Below, in pieces: positions 9,770-19,655 of a stretch of DNA of 36,443 nt. The notes under the pieces were generated by a model. The model made no database searches and was not told where the DNA came from. It saw only the letters and a program-made list of their open reading frames with translations. The position numbers and the translations under genes are program-made. Where the stretch lies: assembly GCA_027045015.1 (NCBI GenBank), contig JALUBF010000011.1, positions 1-36,443 of the forward strand, in the 5' to 3' direction. The first letter of the stretch is position 1; each line of letters opens with the position of its first letter. Origin of the DNA: Sulfurovum sp. (GTDB lineage Bacteria > Campylobacterota > Campylobacteria > Campylobacterales > Sulfurovaceae).

Positions 9770-10574
9770 ATATTATGAATTAACTATTGCACTAAATGAT
9801 GATTTTGTAGAGTTCATAGCAGACTTTGTAGCCAATATAGCAAATGATGGTGTAGAGATAGGATATGAGAAGATAATCGTTCGTAGCGAATCTGATTTAA
9901 CTTACGTTAAAGATGCTCTTATATCATTAAGCGATACATTAGATGGCAATATATCTATGAACTATACTATCCAAGAGAAAGAGAATCAAGACTGGATACA
10001 AAAATATAAAGACTCCATAGAGCCTATAGAGGCTGGAAAATTTTATATATTTCCTAGTTGGTATGAACCAAAAGAAAATCTTATAAATATTAAGATTGAC
10101 CCTGCTCTTGCATTTGGTTCAGGGCATCACGCTACAACATTCTCATGCTTAAATGCTGTATCGGAGTATGTAAAGGCTAATGATTTAGTGCTAGATGTTG
10201 GTTGTGGTTCTGGTATCTTGGGACTAGCCTCCAAAAAACTTGGAGCAACTGTAGAGCTGTGCGATACTGACCCTATATCTGTAGATAGCTGTAAACAAAA
10301 CTTTGAACTAAACAATGAGAGTTACGATAAACTCTGGGAAGGTTCTGTAGATAAAGCCAAAGGTAATTACGATGTAGTAATAGCCAATATCATAGCTGAT
10401 GTGCTTCGTTTTATCGCAAAAGATCTAAAAAATGATACAAAAGATGGTGGTTACTTGATACTTTCAGGTATATTAGATAAAAAAGAGGAATTGGTTAAAG
10501 AATCTTTCAAAGATCTTAACTTAGAGAAACGAACATTAAAAGATGAGTGGGTAACACTTGTCTATAAAAAATAG
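9759..10574 (+). CDS. prmA: Ribosomal protein L11 methyltransferase PrmA
   Basis: [48 protein letters not shown]. Confidence 0.94.
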   Translation: MKNRYYELTIALNDDFVEFIADFVANIANDGVEIGYEKIIVRSESDLTYVKDALISLSDTLDGNISMNYTIQEKENQDWIQKYKDSIEPIEAGKFYIFPSWYEPKENLINIKIDPALAFGSGHHATTFSCLNAVSEYVKANDLVLDVGCGSGILGLASKKLGATVELCDTDPISVDSCKQNFELNNESYDKLWEGSVDKAKGNYDVVIANIIADVLRFIAKDLKNDTKDGGYLILSGILDKKEELVKESFKDLNLEKRTLKDEWVTLVYKK

Positions 10575-10600
10575 AATAACCATACAGATAAAGGAAATCA

Positions 10601-12565
10601 ATGTCCAATAAAGATAATGATCAAAACAATAATAACAACAATAATTTTTTCAATAACAACCCACTACTTGCATTTGCTATTATATCTATAGTTATTATTA
10701 TGGTATTTAAGGCATTTATAGGAGAAAACGATAGTTTGGGAAATATGATGAATATGAACCAAAATATATCACAAACAAAATCAGTGAAATACTCTGAACT
10801 TAAAAAGAAAATAGAAAGTGGTGATATATCTTCAGTAAAACTAGCACAAAATACAATAGAAGCTATCTCAACGAGTAATGGAAAGAAAATAAGATATATA
10901 GCAGAAAATATACCTACTTACGATAAAGAACTTGTTCCTCTACTAGAGAAAAAAGGCATTAGCTATGAGGGTGTTATGGGTGGTGGCTTAGTTAGCGAAC
11001 TTATAAGCTCTATATTGCCAATCCTTCTCTTCTTTGGTATCTGGATATTTTTAGCTCGAAAAATGAGCAAAGGAATGGGTGGTGGCATTTTGGGTGCTGG
11101 TAAAGCCGATAAACTTATCAACTCTGAAAAACCAGATACTAAATTTTCTGATGTTCAAGGGGTAGAAGAGGCAAAAGATGAAGTTAAAGAGATAGTTGAT
11201 TTTCTTAAATTTCCAGAACGATATATGGAACTTGGAGCAAAGATACCAAAAGGGCTACTTTTAGTAGGACCTCCTGGTACAGGTAAGACACTTTTAGCAA
11301 AAGCTGTTGCTGGTGAAGCATCTGTTCCTTTCTTCTCTGTAAGTGGTTCAGGATTTATAGAGATGTTTGTAGGTGTTGGAGCTAGTCGTGTACGTGATCT
11401 ATTTGCTCAAGCAAAAAAAGAAGCACCTGCTATCATTTTTATTGATGAGATAGATGCTATTGGTAAAAGTAGAGCAAGTGGTGGTCAGATGGGTGGAAAT
11501 GATGAGCGTGAACAGACTCTAAACCAACTTCTTGCAGAGATGGACGGATTTGGTACAAATACCCCAGTCATAGTCCTTGCTGCAACAAACAGACCAGAGA
11601 CACTAGATGCTGCCCTACTTCGTGCAGGACGTTTTGACCGACAAGTTCTTGTAGATAAGCCTGATTATGATGGTCGTTTAGCCATCTTAAAAGTACACTC
11701 AAAAGATGTTAAGCTATCTAAAGAGGTAAATCTAAAAATTGTTGCGAAACAGACTGCTGGACTAGCTGGTGCTGACTTAGCAAATATTATTAACGAGGCA
11801 GCTTTGCTTGCAGGAAGACAAGATAAAAAAGAGATAGAACAAGCTGATCTACTTGAGTCTATAGAACGTTCATTTGTAGGACTAGAGAAGAAAAACCGTA
11901 AGATAAATGAAATAGAAAAAAGAATAGTTGCATACCATGAGAGTGGTCATGCTCTTATGGCTGAGCTTAGTAAAGGTGCAACAAGAGTTACGAAAGTATC
12001 CATCATACCTCGTGGTTTAGGAGCATTAGGTTACACACTTCACCTACCAGAAGATGAAGAGCGTTTCTTAAAACAAAAACATGAACTTATGGCTGAAGTA
12101 GATGTACTTCTTGGTGGTCGTGCATCTGAAGAGGTGTTTATAGGTGAAATATCAACGGGAGCTGGTAATGACCTCGATAGAGCTACTGCCATACTAAAAG
12201 ATATGATATCTGTATATGGTATGACTGATGTAGCTGGACTTATGGTACTTTCACGCTCTACAAACTCATTTTTAGGTGGTGGAGCAGTTAGTACAGACTA
12301 TAGTGAAAAGATGGCTGAAGAGATGGATAACTTTATCCGTTCTACACTAAATGAGCGTTACAACTATGTAAAAGGTACTCTCAAAGAGTACTCTAAAGCT
12401 ATTGAAAATATGGCTTCTGTACTTTTAGAGGTAGAAGTTATAGAGGGGAAACAGGTACGTTCTATTATCGAAGATTATGAAAAAGAGAACCATATGCCAA
12501 GTCGTCTAGCTCACCAAGAACAGATAGCAAAAGCTGAACAAGAAGATGAAAAAGAGGAGGAGTAA
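10601..12565 (+). CDS. ftsH: ATP-dependent zinc metalloprotease FtsH
   Basis: [32 protein letters not shown] region, HESGH zinc motif. Confidence 0.98.
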   Translation: MSNKDNDQNNNNNNNFFNNNPLLAFAIISIVIIMVFKAFIGENDSLGNMMNMNQNISQTKSVKYSELKKKIESGDISSVKLAQNTIEAISTSNGKKIRYIAENIPTYDKELVPLLEKKGISYEGVMGGGLVSELISSILPILLFFGIWIFLARKMSKGMGGGILGAGKADKLINSEKPDTKFSDVQGVEEAKDEVKEIVDFLKFPERYMELGAKIPKGLLLVGPPGTGKTLLAKAVAGEASVPFFSVSGSGFIEMFVGVGASRVRDLFAQAKKEAPAIIFIDEIDAIGKSRASGGQMGGNDEREQTLNQLLAEMDGFGTNTPVIVLAATNRPETLDAALLRAGRFDRQVLVDKPDYDGRLAILKVHSKDVKLSKEVNLKIVAKQTAGLAGADLANIINEAALLAGRQDKKEIEQADLLESIERSFVGLEKKNRKINEIEKRIVAYHESGHALMAELSKGATRVTKVSIIPRGLGALGYTLHLPEDEERFLKQKHELMAEVDVLLGGRASEEVFIGEISTGAGNDLDRATAILKDMISVYGMTDVAGLMVLSRSTNSFLGGGAVSTDYSEKMAEEMDNFIRSTLNERYNYVKGTLKEYSKAIENMASVLLEVEVIEGKQVRSIIEDYEKENHMPSRLAHQEQIAKAEQEDEKEEE

Positions 12566-12610
12566 GAGAAGTAAACTCTTACTTGACTTTGAAATTCTAT
12601 AATTTTACAG

Positions 12611-12616
12611 TATAAT
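12611..12616 (+). promoter_or_regulatory. Putative -10 element (TATAAT) for leuA leader transcript
   Basis: acagTATAATcacaaaaaattacaggagagc, just upstream of the leader-peptide SD. Confidence 0.5.
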
Positions 12617-12640
12617 CACAAAAAATTACAGGAGAGCATT

Positions 12641-12712
12641 ATGAAAAATATCATAAAAATACAAACAATTTTCACTAAAGATACAACTCTCCTGCTACTA
12701 CTTACTCTCTAA
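12641..12712 (+). CDS. Leucine-rich leader peptide (MKNIIKIQTIFTKDTTLLLLLTL*), putative leuA attenuator
   Basis: atg aaa aat atc ata aaa ata caa aca att ttc act aaa gat aca act ctc ctg cta cta ctt act ctc taa, preceded by SD-like caggagag; 6 of the last 7 codons are Leu, directly upstream of leuA. Not in the supplied ORF track because of its size. Confidence 0.8.
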   Translation: MKNIIKIQTIFTKDTTLLLLLTL

Positions 12713-12753
12713 TAGTACAACTATCCACCCTTTTAGACAATAAACAAACTATT

Positions 12754-12814
12754 CTAATGCTCCTAACCAATTTTTAGGTAAAATTAGACAACCACTATGC
12801 ATTTAGCATTTTTT
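12754..12814 (+). promoter_or_regulatory. Putative attenuator/terminator structures between leader peptide and leuA
   Basis: CCTAA(12762-12766)/TTAGG(12774-12778) inside CTAAT(12754-12758)/ATTAG(12783-12787); alternative AATGCT(12756-12761)/AGCATT(12805-12810) followed by a T run (12809-12814). AU-rich and weak. Confidence 0.45.
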
Positions 12815-12828
12815 ATCGAGGCAATAAA

Positions 12829-14361
12829 ATGAAACAAGATACTATTAAGATATTTGACACAACTTTAAGAGATGGTGAACAAAGCCCTGGGGCTTCTATG
12901 AACACCGAAGAGAAGATACAAATAGCTGTACAGTTAGAGCGTTTAGGTGTTGACATCATAGAGGCAGGTTTTGCAGCAGCAAGTCCTGGTGACTTTGATG
13001 CCATAGAGAAGATAGCACAAAGGGTTCAAAACTCGACTATATGTTCATTGGCTCGTGCCATAGACTCCGACATAAAATCAGCAGGAGAAGCCATAGCTAA
13101 GGCAAATTTAAAGCGTATCCATACATTCATAGCTACATCTAAGATACATATGGAGTATAAGCTTAAGATGACTCCTGATGAAGTGATAAAAAGAGCCGTT
13201 AGAGCTGTAGAGTATGCTCGTACATTTGTAGATGATGTAGAGTTTAGCTGTGAAGATGCAGGACGTTCAGATATAGGATTTTTAAAAGAGGTGAGCGATG
13301 CAGTTATAGAAGCAGGAGCTACTACCATAAACTTACCAGATACAGTAGGTTTTAGACTTCCATCTGAGATAGGAGCTATGGTTAAAGAGATGAGCCAATA
13401 TACTCAAGGTAGAGCCATCATCTCTGTACACAATCACAATGATTTAGGCTTGGGTGTTGCCAACTCGTTAGAGGCTGTAGCAAATGGAGCTAGACAAGTA
13501 GAATGTACTATCAATGGTTTGGGTGAACGTGCAGGAAATGCAGCTCTTGAAGAGATAGTAATGGCAATAAAAACACGTTCAGATATATTTGCAAACTATA
13601 AAACAAACATAAATACAAAAGAGATATATCCATCAAGTCGTCTTATCGCAACCATAACAGGCATAGAACCTCAACCAAACAAGGCTATTGTCGGTAAAAA
13701 TGCATTCTCTCACGAATCTGGCATACATCAAGATGGTGTCTTAAAGAATAAAGAGACTTATGAGATTATCACTCCCGAGAGTATAGGTTTGATCAAAGAT
13801 GATACTTTAGTAATGGGTAAACACTCAGGACGTGCAGCATTTAAAGATAAGTTATTAAAACTTGGTTTTAGTTTAGATAACGAAGCACTAAATGCTTCAT
13901 TTGAACGTTTTAAAATCTTAGCCGATAAGAAAAAAGATATATATGATGATGATTTAAGAGCTTTAGTAACAAATGAGATGACTAAAGCTACTCAGATATA
14001 TGAGTTAATATCTCTACAGTTAATGGACTGTTCAAATGGTGTACCAAGTGCAGCCGTAAAGATAAAAAAAGAGAATAATGAGATTATAGAAGCTGGAATT
14101 GGAGAGGGTACTATAGATGCAGTATTTAAAACTATTGACCGTATATCAGGATACCATGGAAAACTTGAAGAGTACAAAGTAAAATCTGTAAGTAAAGGCA
14201 AAGATGCCTTAGCAAGTGTAACGGTAAAAGTATCTTTCAATGAAGAACAAGCCATCATAGGACATGGACTAAACATAGATACTATGTTAGCCTCTGCTAG
14301 AGCATACATAGGTGCATTAAATAGCTACTTAAGTATGAAAGGGAAACTCAAACCATGCTAA
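12829..14361 (+). CDS. leuA: 2-isopropylmalate synthase
   Basis: [63 protein letters not shown]. Confidence 0.97.
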   Translation: MKQDTIKIFDTTLRDGEQSPGASMNTEEKIQIAVQLERLGVDIIEAGFAAASPGDFDAIEKIAQRVQNSTICSLARAIDSDIKSAGEAIAKANLKRIHTFIATSKIHMEYKLKMTPDEVIKRAVRAVEYARTFVDDVEFSCEDAGRSDIGFLKEVSDAVIEAGATTINLPDTVGFRLPSEIGAMVKEMSQYTQGRAIISVHNHNDLGLGVANSLEAVANGARQVECTINGLGERAGNAALEEIVMAIKTRSDIFANYKTNINTKEIYPSSRLIATITGIEPQPNKAIVGKNAFSHESGIHQDGVLKNKETYEIITPESIGLIKDDTLVMGKHSGRAAFKDKLLKLGFSLDNEALNASFERFKILADKKKDIYDDDLRALVTNEMTKATQIYELISLQLMDCSNGVPSAAVKIKKENNEIIEAGIGEGTIDAVFKTIDRISGYHGKLEEYKVKSVSKGKDALASVTVKVSFNEEQAIIGHGLNIDTMLASARAYIGALNSYLSMKGKLKPC

Positions 14362-14365
14362 AAGA

Positions 14366-14385
14366 AAGATAGAGTAATCTATCTT
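14366..14385. terminator. Possible bidirectional terminator between convergent leuA and serS
   Basis: AAGATAG-agtaat-CTATCTT inverted repeat in the short convergent gap; no strong T run. Confidence 0.35.
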
Positions 14386-14399
14386 CCACTCATTTAATA

Positions 14400-15644
14400 T
14401 TACATATATTTGTGTAATACCTCTGGAATATCAATAGTTCCATCTTCATTTTGATAGTTTTCCATAATAGCAACAATAGTTCTACCTACAGCTAAAGATG
14501 AGCCATTTAGAGTATGTACTAGTCTATTTTTCTTACCATCTTTAAAACGGATTTTAGCTCGTCTTGCTTGAAAGTCACGAGTATTTGAGATAGAGCTTAT
14601 CTCACGATATTGATTTTGTCCTGGTAGCCACACTTCAAGGTCTATGGTAGTTGCTGCTGAGAAACCCAAGTCACCACCACAAAGCTCTACCAATCTATGA
14701 GGTAAACCAAGAGCTGTTAATATATCTGATGCATTTTGAACCATAAGTTCAAATACTTCATCTGACTTATCTGGGTGAGCTATAGCTACCATCTCTACTT
14801 TATTGAACTGATGTTGACGTATGATACCTCTTGTATCACGCCCTGCACTACCTGCCTCTTTTCTAAAACATGGAGTATATCCTGTCATAAGAAGTGGTAG
14901 CTCTTTTTCAGATAATATCTCATCATTATACATATTGGTCAATGGTACTTCTGCTGTTGGAATAAGATACAAATCTTCATCTTCTATCTTAAACAAGTCA
15001 TCACCAAATTTTGGTAACTGTCCTGTACCTTGTAACATAGTTGCATTGTTTATAAATGGTACAGAGTACTCTTCAAAGCCTTTTTGTCTATTCATATCTA
15101 AAAAGAAGTTAATCAATGCACGTTCAAGTCTTGACGCTTCACCTTTGAGTATGGCAAAACGACTTTTAGCCAACTTTACACCACGTTCAAAGTCTATCCA
15201 ACCATTTATCTCAGATAGCTCCCAATGCTCTTTTGGTTTAAACTCAAAACTTCTAGGCTCAAGAACTTTACGAATCTCTACATTGTCATCTTCATCTGCA
15301 CCATTTGGAACAGAATCATCTGGAAAATTAGGGATAGCCAAAGCTACAGCATAAAGAGCCTCTTCAGCATTACGTGCTTTCTCTTGTGCTGGTACCATTG
15401 CCTCTTTATTGGCATCTACCTTAGCTTTAAGCTCAGATATATCTTTACCCTCTCTTTTGTACTGCCCAAAAAGTTTAGACATACTATTTTGTTCTGCCTT
15501 CATAGACTCCAATGTAGCATTTGCCTCTTTAAGTGATGAAAAAAGTATCTTAAGTTTTTCCAATGTAGATGTATCTACACCTTTTTTCTGAAGCCTTAAA
15601 CTAGCCTCTTCAAAATTGTTCTGAATATATTTCAAATCTATCAT
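14400..15644 (-). CDS. serS: Seryl-tRNA synthetase
   Basis: [63 protein letters not shown] class II motifs. Confidence 0.97.
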   Translation of the reverse strand: MIDLKYIQNNFEEASLRLQKKGVDTSTLEKLKILFSSLKEANATLESMKAEQNSMSKLFGQYKREGKDISELKAKVDANKEAMVPAQEKARNAEEALYAVALAIPNFPDDSVPNGADEDDNVEIRKVLEPRSFEFKPKEHWELSEINGWIDFERGVKLAKSRFAILKGEASRLERALINFFLDMNRQKGFEEYSVPFINNATMLQGTGQLPKFGDDLFKIEDEDLYLIPTAEVPLTNMYNDEILSEKELPLLMTGYTPCFRKEAGSAGRDTRGIIRQHQFNKVEMVAIAHPDKSDEVFELMVQNASDILTALGLPHRLVELCGGDLGFSAATTIDLEVWLPGQNQYREISSISNTRDFQARRAKIRFKDGKKNRLVHTLNGSSLAVGRTIVAIMENYQNEDGTIDIPEVLHKYM

Positions 15645-15765
15645 AATTACTACCTAATTTTTAATTATAAAATTATAGTGAAAATTTTAGTAAAAAGTGT
15701 TGAGTTTTATCATATACAATATTATGAACCGATGTTACAAAAAAAACTTTAAATCTACTATCTCA

Positions 15766-15784
15766 CCCCCCCCCAAAAAAAAAA
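15766..15784. repeat. Homopolymer tract C9 followed by A10
   Basis: Direct read: ctatctcaCCCCCCCCCAAAAAAAAAAtaatat in the divergent serS/roadblock intergenic region. Confidence 0.9.
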
Positions 15785-15848
15785 TAATATATAAATATAA
15801 TCAAAAATTAAACTTTTTATTAAATTAAGTTATGCTATTATTTCACTA

Positions 15849-15872
15849 TGCATAGTTTACATAATCTATGCA
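15849..15872 (+). promoter_or_regulatory. Inverted repeat in presumptive 5' UTR of the roadblock gene
   Basis: TGCATAG-tttacataat-CTATGCA, between a -10-like TATGCT (15831-15836) and the SD aaggagc. Confidence 0.4.
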
Positions 15873-15901
15873 AATATATTTTAAAAAGGAGCATTTATAT
15901 T

Positions 15902-16279
15902 ATGGATTTAAATATAGGCGCATTAACAACTCAAGGAGATCAACTTCTTAATGATTTTACTAAAAAAATGGGACTTAATGGTGCAGTAATTGCAACAGCA
16001 GAAGGTCTAGAGATGGCAAGTCATTTCAACTCAGATCAAGAAGCAGATGCTATTGCAGCAGATATGGCAGCACTACTTTCAGTAATGACTAATGGATTAC
16101 TTATAAATACAGAAGTTGGAGCACTTAAAGAGATGATCATCTCTGCTGAAAATGGTTCTCTTGCCATTAGAGATCTTGGTGAAGATATTGCTTTAGGTGT
16201 TAGTGCACCAGAGGGATACAAAATGGGTGGATTGACTATCGCATTGAAAAAATTTGCAGAAGAATTAAAAGCACTCTAA
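15902..16279 (+). CDS. Roadblock/LC7 domain protein
   Basis: MDLNIGALTTQGDQLLNDFTKKMGLNGAVIATAEGLEMASHF...AADMAALLSVMTNG...MIISAENGSLAIRDLGEDIALGV matches roadblock/LC7 architecture. Start set at ATG 15902 (SD aaaaaggagc) rather than the ORF-track start 15848. Confidence 0.85.
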   Translation: MDLNIGALTTQGDQLLNDFTKKMGLNGAVIATAEGLEMASHFNSDQEADAIAADMAALLSVMTNGLLINTEVGALKEMIISAENGSLAIRDLGEDIALGVSAPEGYKMGGLTIALKKFAEELKAL

Positions 16280-16294
16280 TTAAAAAGCTGATTA

Positions 16295-16324
16295 TTAGAC
16301 AATAACTCATTGTTGTCTAATTTT
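16295..16324 (+). terminator. Strong hairpin + T run after the roadblock gene
   Basis: TTAGACAATAA-CTCA-TTGTTGTCTAA (11-bp stem with one G-T pair) followed by TTTT. Confidence 0.7.
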
Positions 16325-16375
16325 AAAAAACTTTATTTTATATTTTAGATTCGTATTTCATAAGGAGAAACCCAC

Positions 16376-16585
16376 ATGGGAGGGAAAACAACAATGGCAC
16401 AAAATGCAATAGCAGAAGCAGAAACAGCACTAAACGCAATGAAAAGTGGAGACATAGATGCAGCAGAGTTCTACAAACAACTTATGGCAGTTCTAGCAAA
16501 TATAGAAGTAACCAATGAAGATCTTCAAGGCGTTACTCCACAATTACTTTCATTTGTGAATGCTCTTATACGTAATTTAAAATAA
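16376..16585 (+). CDS. Small conserved-looking protein of unknown function (69 aa)
   Basis: Well-placed SD aaggag 8 nt upstream of ATG; MGGKTTMAQNAIAEAETALNAMKSGDIDAAEFYKQLMAVLANIEVTNEDLQGVTPQLLSFVNALIRNLK, predicted largely helical. Confidence 0.7.
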   Translation: MGGKTTMAQNAIAEAETALNAMKSGDIDAAEFYKQLMAVLANIEVTNEDLQGVTPQLLSFVNALIRNLK

Positions 16586-16607
16586 ATTTTTAAATTACCA
16601 CTAGACT

Positions 16608-16629
16608 ATAGGGACTATATAGTCCCTAT
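16608..16629. repeat. 22-bp perfect palindrome
   Basis: ATAGGGACTATATAGTCCCTAT read directly; every position self-complementary. Confidence 0.9.
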
Positions 16630-16706
16630 CATAAGATTTTGTGTATATATTTTATATTTAGATTAAATCTTATTTAACGATATATCTTAAAAAGGAAGGA
16701 TTAGGT

Positions 16707-17036
16707 ATGCATAGAAAATCTCAACAAAATTTAGATAAATTATTTGAACTTGTAAAAAATATTGATGGTGTCACGGCTTTATATAATATAAATATAGAAG
16801 ATACAAAAATACAGCATAATATACTTAGTAAAACTCACAATCAAGAATCTTTTGTACAATATATAAAAAAGATATTTCCTATATGCAAAGAAGATAAATT
16901 TGAAATCATCGTAGTCGATTTAGAAGAACGTATCATTTGTAAAAAAGTTGATAGTACAAACATAATTGTATCTGTCTCAGATAAAAAAATACCATTAGGT
17001 AAGATACTTACACTACTTAAAAGTATTGATTTTTAA
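16707..17036 (+). CDS. Hypothetical protein (109 aa), possibly roadblock-like fold
   Basis: SD aaaaggaagg upstream; alternating alpha/beta pattern (LDKLFELVKNIDGVTALYNI...FEIIVVDLEERIICKKVDSTNIIVSVSDKKIPLGKILTLLKSI) resembles a divergent roadblock/LC7 domain. Confidence 0.6.
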   Translation: MHRKSQQNLDKLFELVKNIDGVTALYNINIEDTKIQHNILSKTHNQESFVQYIKKIFPICKEDKFEIIVVDLEERIICKKVDSTNIIVSVSDKKIPLGKILTLLKSIDF

Positions 17037-17053
17037 AAAAGGAGAGCCAAATA

Positions 17054-17728
17054 ATGGAAGAAAAAATAGAAATATTTAATAAAAATTACCATCTTACTAC
17101 CGAATATTCTCTAAATAATATCTTGTCTAGTAAAATTTTTTTAGATTCATCTAATGGAAGAATTTTACTTGGAGAAATTCCTACAACTAGTTCAGAACAA
17201 GGAAATAAAGAAGTAACTATGCAAACATTTCATAAAAAAGTTCTATCATCTTTTTTAAGACTTATCTATACATATCGTGAAGAACATAATACTACAGATA
17301 AGATTAAATCATTGGTAGAAGAAAACCTATTGCCCGAAAAAGAAGAGATAAAACAAAAAGAAGAGACAAAACAAATAGTAAGTAATGATGAGCTAACTAG
17401 ATGGCAAGAGTTGTGCCGTAAACATCTACCAAACAATATATTGGCAGTATATAAACAAAAAGGGGAAGCATTACTAAACTACAGCTCTACAGAATATAAT
17501 GATGAAAATGACCAATATTTTATTGACTCGATTCAAGATTATCTAAAAAAAGAGGAACAAAATATTGTACATCTTGTCAATAAGATAAATATATTAACTC
17601 TTACTATTGATTCAAAATACTATTTTGTATATCCTTTAGCTAATGGTATAACACTTTTTATCATAGCTCCTATGGGATCGCTAGGTATGTATATAAAACT
17701 TATTGAATCATTTAAAGATAAATGTTAA
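17054..17728 (+). CDS. Hypothetical protein (224 aa) with roadblock-like C-terminal region
   Basis: SD aaggagagcc; C-terminal ILAVYKQKGEALLNYS...NILTLTIDSKYYFVYPLANGITLFIIAPMGSLGMYIKLIES resembles a roadblock/LC7 pattern. Confidence 0.6.
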   Translation: MEEKIEIFNKNYHLTTEYSLNNILSSKIFLDSSNGRILLGEIPTTSSEQGNKEVTMQTFHKKVLSSFLRLIYTYREEHNTTDKIKSLVEENLLPEKEEIKQKEETKQIVSNDELTRWQELCRKHLPNNILAVYKQKGEALLNYSSTEYNDENDQYFIDSIQDYLKKEEQNIVHLVNKINILTLTIDSKYYFVYPLANGITLFIIAPMGSLGMYIKLIESFKDKC

Positions 17729-17756
17729 CCCATTAAAATATATAGTAGGAATAATT

Positions 17757-19259
17757 ATGATTAATCAAAACAATGAACTAGTTAAAGCCAATCAATTTTT
17801 CTCATCAGTCATTCATGATATACGAACTCCCATGAATGCAGTTATGGGGTTTTTAGAACTTCTTGAAGATGATGCAAAACCAAAACAAAAAGAGTATATA
17901 CAAGCTGCATATAAAAGTAGCGAGATGGTTGTAGCGTTAATAAATGATGTACTAGATATGAATAAAATATCTATGGGGAAAATAGAGATAAATAATCATT
18001 TTTTTTCACTATTGGAGGTTATGGAAAATACTGCACTACTTTTTTATCATAATGCTCTACAAAAAGATATAGATTTTATAATATATTATGACCCTCATAT
18101 ACCTTATCTCATAAAATCAGACCCTTTTAGAATTAAACAAGTTTTAAATAACCTATTGAGTAATGCTATCAAATTTACAGATGTTGGTGGTATGGTTGCT
18201 CTTGAGTTTCTATATGAAGCGACAACTGATACATTGATATGTAAAGTATCTGATACAGGCATAGGAATATCTCAAAAAAATCAAAAAGATATTTTTAAAC
18301 CTTTTACACAGGCAAGTATTGAAACATCGGGTAAATATGGAGGTACAGGTCTAGGACTAACTATATCTAAACAACTAGCCCTACTTCTTGGAGGGGATCT
18401 ATATATCCAAAGTGAAGAGAATAAGGGGTCTACATTTAGTATAGAAATTCCTTGTAATTCCATAGATAATACAGGTATATCTATAGATATAGATAACTAT
18501 GAATTACCAATGATTTATGTTATTGATGGAGAGTTATCTAAACATAGATATATAGAGTACTTTACAAAATATTTTAAAGCACTATATATCCCTTATGAGA
18601 TAATTACTTCAGAAGATGCAATAAAACATACAAATAAAAAAGAAAATATCTATGTTGCTATGAAACTTGACTATACTACTAATAAATGTAAAAAATTTAT
18701 AGAATCTATAGATGAACGTTTAATTATTCTTGAGACAGATGTCTTTTCTGATGTATCTAAGTTTTCACAAGATATTACGGTGTTGGAAATGCCTATATTA
18801 CCACAAGCACTATTTAATGCATTTAAAAAACTTACTAAAGGTTATAGCAATAATGAAGATAAAAAAGAGTCTAACAGTAGCATAAAAACTATAGATAAAA
18901 ATATACTTATAGCTGATGATAATCCAATTAACTTAAGACTAATGTCAGAGATAGTAAATAAATTTGGATGTAGATATACATTAGCTAAAAATGGACAAGA
19001 AGCTGTAGATATCTTTAAAGATGAAGATAATATCTTTGATATTATCCTAATTGATCAAAATATGCCAATATTAACAGGAACAGATGCTATAAAAATTATT
19101 CGTTCTTTACCAAAAGGAAAAAATATATATATTTATGGTCTTACAGGAGATAGCGATGAAAATACAAATCAAGATATGAAAGAAGCTGGAGCAAATGCTA
19201 TACTACATAAACCTATCAAGATACAAGAGTTAAAAGATATTATCTATAGTGAAGTTTAG
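17757..19259 (+). CDS. Hybrid histidine kinase (HisKA-HATPase-degenerate REC-REC), no sensor or TM domain
   Basis: H-box SSVIHDIRTPMNAVMGFLELL; N-box NNLLSNAIKFTDVGG; GTGLGLTISKQLA; C-terminal REC ILIADDNPINLRLM/ILIDQNMPILTG/LHKPIKIQEL. Start re-assigned to ATG 17757 (SD taggaa). Confidence 0.92.
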   Translation: MINQNNELVKANQFFSSVIHDIRTPMNAVMGFLELLEDDAKPKQKEYIQAAYKSSEMVVALINDVLDMNKISMGKIEINNHFFSLLEVMENTALLFYHNALQKDIDFIIYYDPHIPYLIKSDPFRIKQVLNNLLSNAIKFTDVGGMVALEFLYEATTDTLICKVSDTGIGISQKNQKDIFKPFTQASIETSGKYGGTGLGLTISKQLALLLGGDLYIQSEENKGSTFSIEIPCNSIDNTGISIDIDNYELPMIYVIDGELSKHRYIEYFTKYFKALYIPYEIITSEDAIKHTNKKENIYVAMKLDYTTNKCKKFIESIDERLIILETDVFSDVSKFSQDITVLEMPILPQALFNAFKKLTKGYSNNEDKKESNSSIKTIDKNILIADDNPINLRLMSEIVNKFGCRYTLAKNGQEAVDIFKDEDNIFDIILIDQNMPILTGTDAIKIIRSLPKGKNIYIYGLTGDSDENTNQDMKEAGANAILHKPIKIQELKDIIYSEV

Positions 19260-19268
19260 ATGGAGAGA

Positions 19269-19655
19269 TTATATTTCCAATAAATTCAAACCTTTTATAC
19301 GTTCAAAATGCCTTTTATTGAGCGTTACAAGAGAAATATCTTCACTTATAGCAGATGAAGCAATCAAAATATCTCTAAACTCTATTAGACTATTTCTCTG
19401 TTTTAGGTCTTGATAAATTTCAGAGGCAATATAGGCTTGATTTTTATCAAATACTAAGACTTCTATATTCTCAAAAAGAAGTTTATCAAACTCTTTATTT
19501 TTAGAACCTGACATATATTCAAAGTAACAAATAGCCGAAGTTATCAAACTATAACCCTCTTTTGTTAAACGATAAAGCATACTTTTTTGTTTATTCTCTT
19601 TTCTAAAATACTCTATAAAAATAGAAGTATCTATTAAAATTCTTCTATTTTCCAA
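19269..19655 (-). CDS. vapC: PIN-domain toxin (VapC-like)
   Basis: ILIDTSIFIEYFRKE; ITSAICYFEYMSG; RDILIASSAISEDISLVTLNKRHFERIKGLNLL. Confidence 0.85.
   Translation of the reverse strand: MENRRILIDTSIFIEYFRKENKQKSMLYRLTKEGYSLITSAICYFEYMSGSKNKEFDKLLFENIEVLVFDKNQAYIASEIYQDLKQRNSLIEFRDILIASSAISEDISLVTLNKRHFERIKGLNLLEI

Noticed and set aside
10601-10680. Asn-rich N-terminus of FtsH as a possible repeat-expansion site
   Set aside because: AAT/AAC codons are mixed, not a perfect tract; likely just a low-complexity N-terminal tail.
13026-14309. Minus-strand ORFs of 100 and 105 aa opposite leuA
   Set aside because: Antisense shadow ORFs in a conserved gene, no independent support.
14821-15354. 177-aa plus-strand ORF opposite serS
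   Set aside because: Fully antisense to a clear seryl-tRNA synthetase; Ser-rich composition is the usual shadow of the coding strand.
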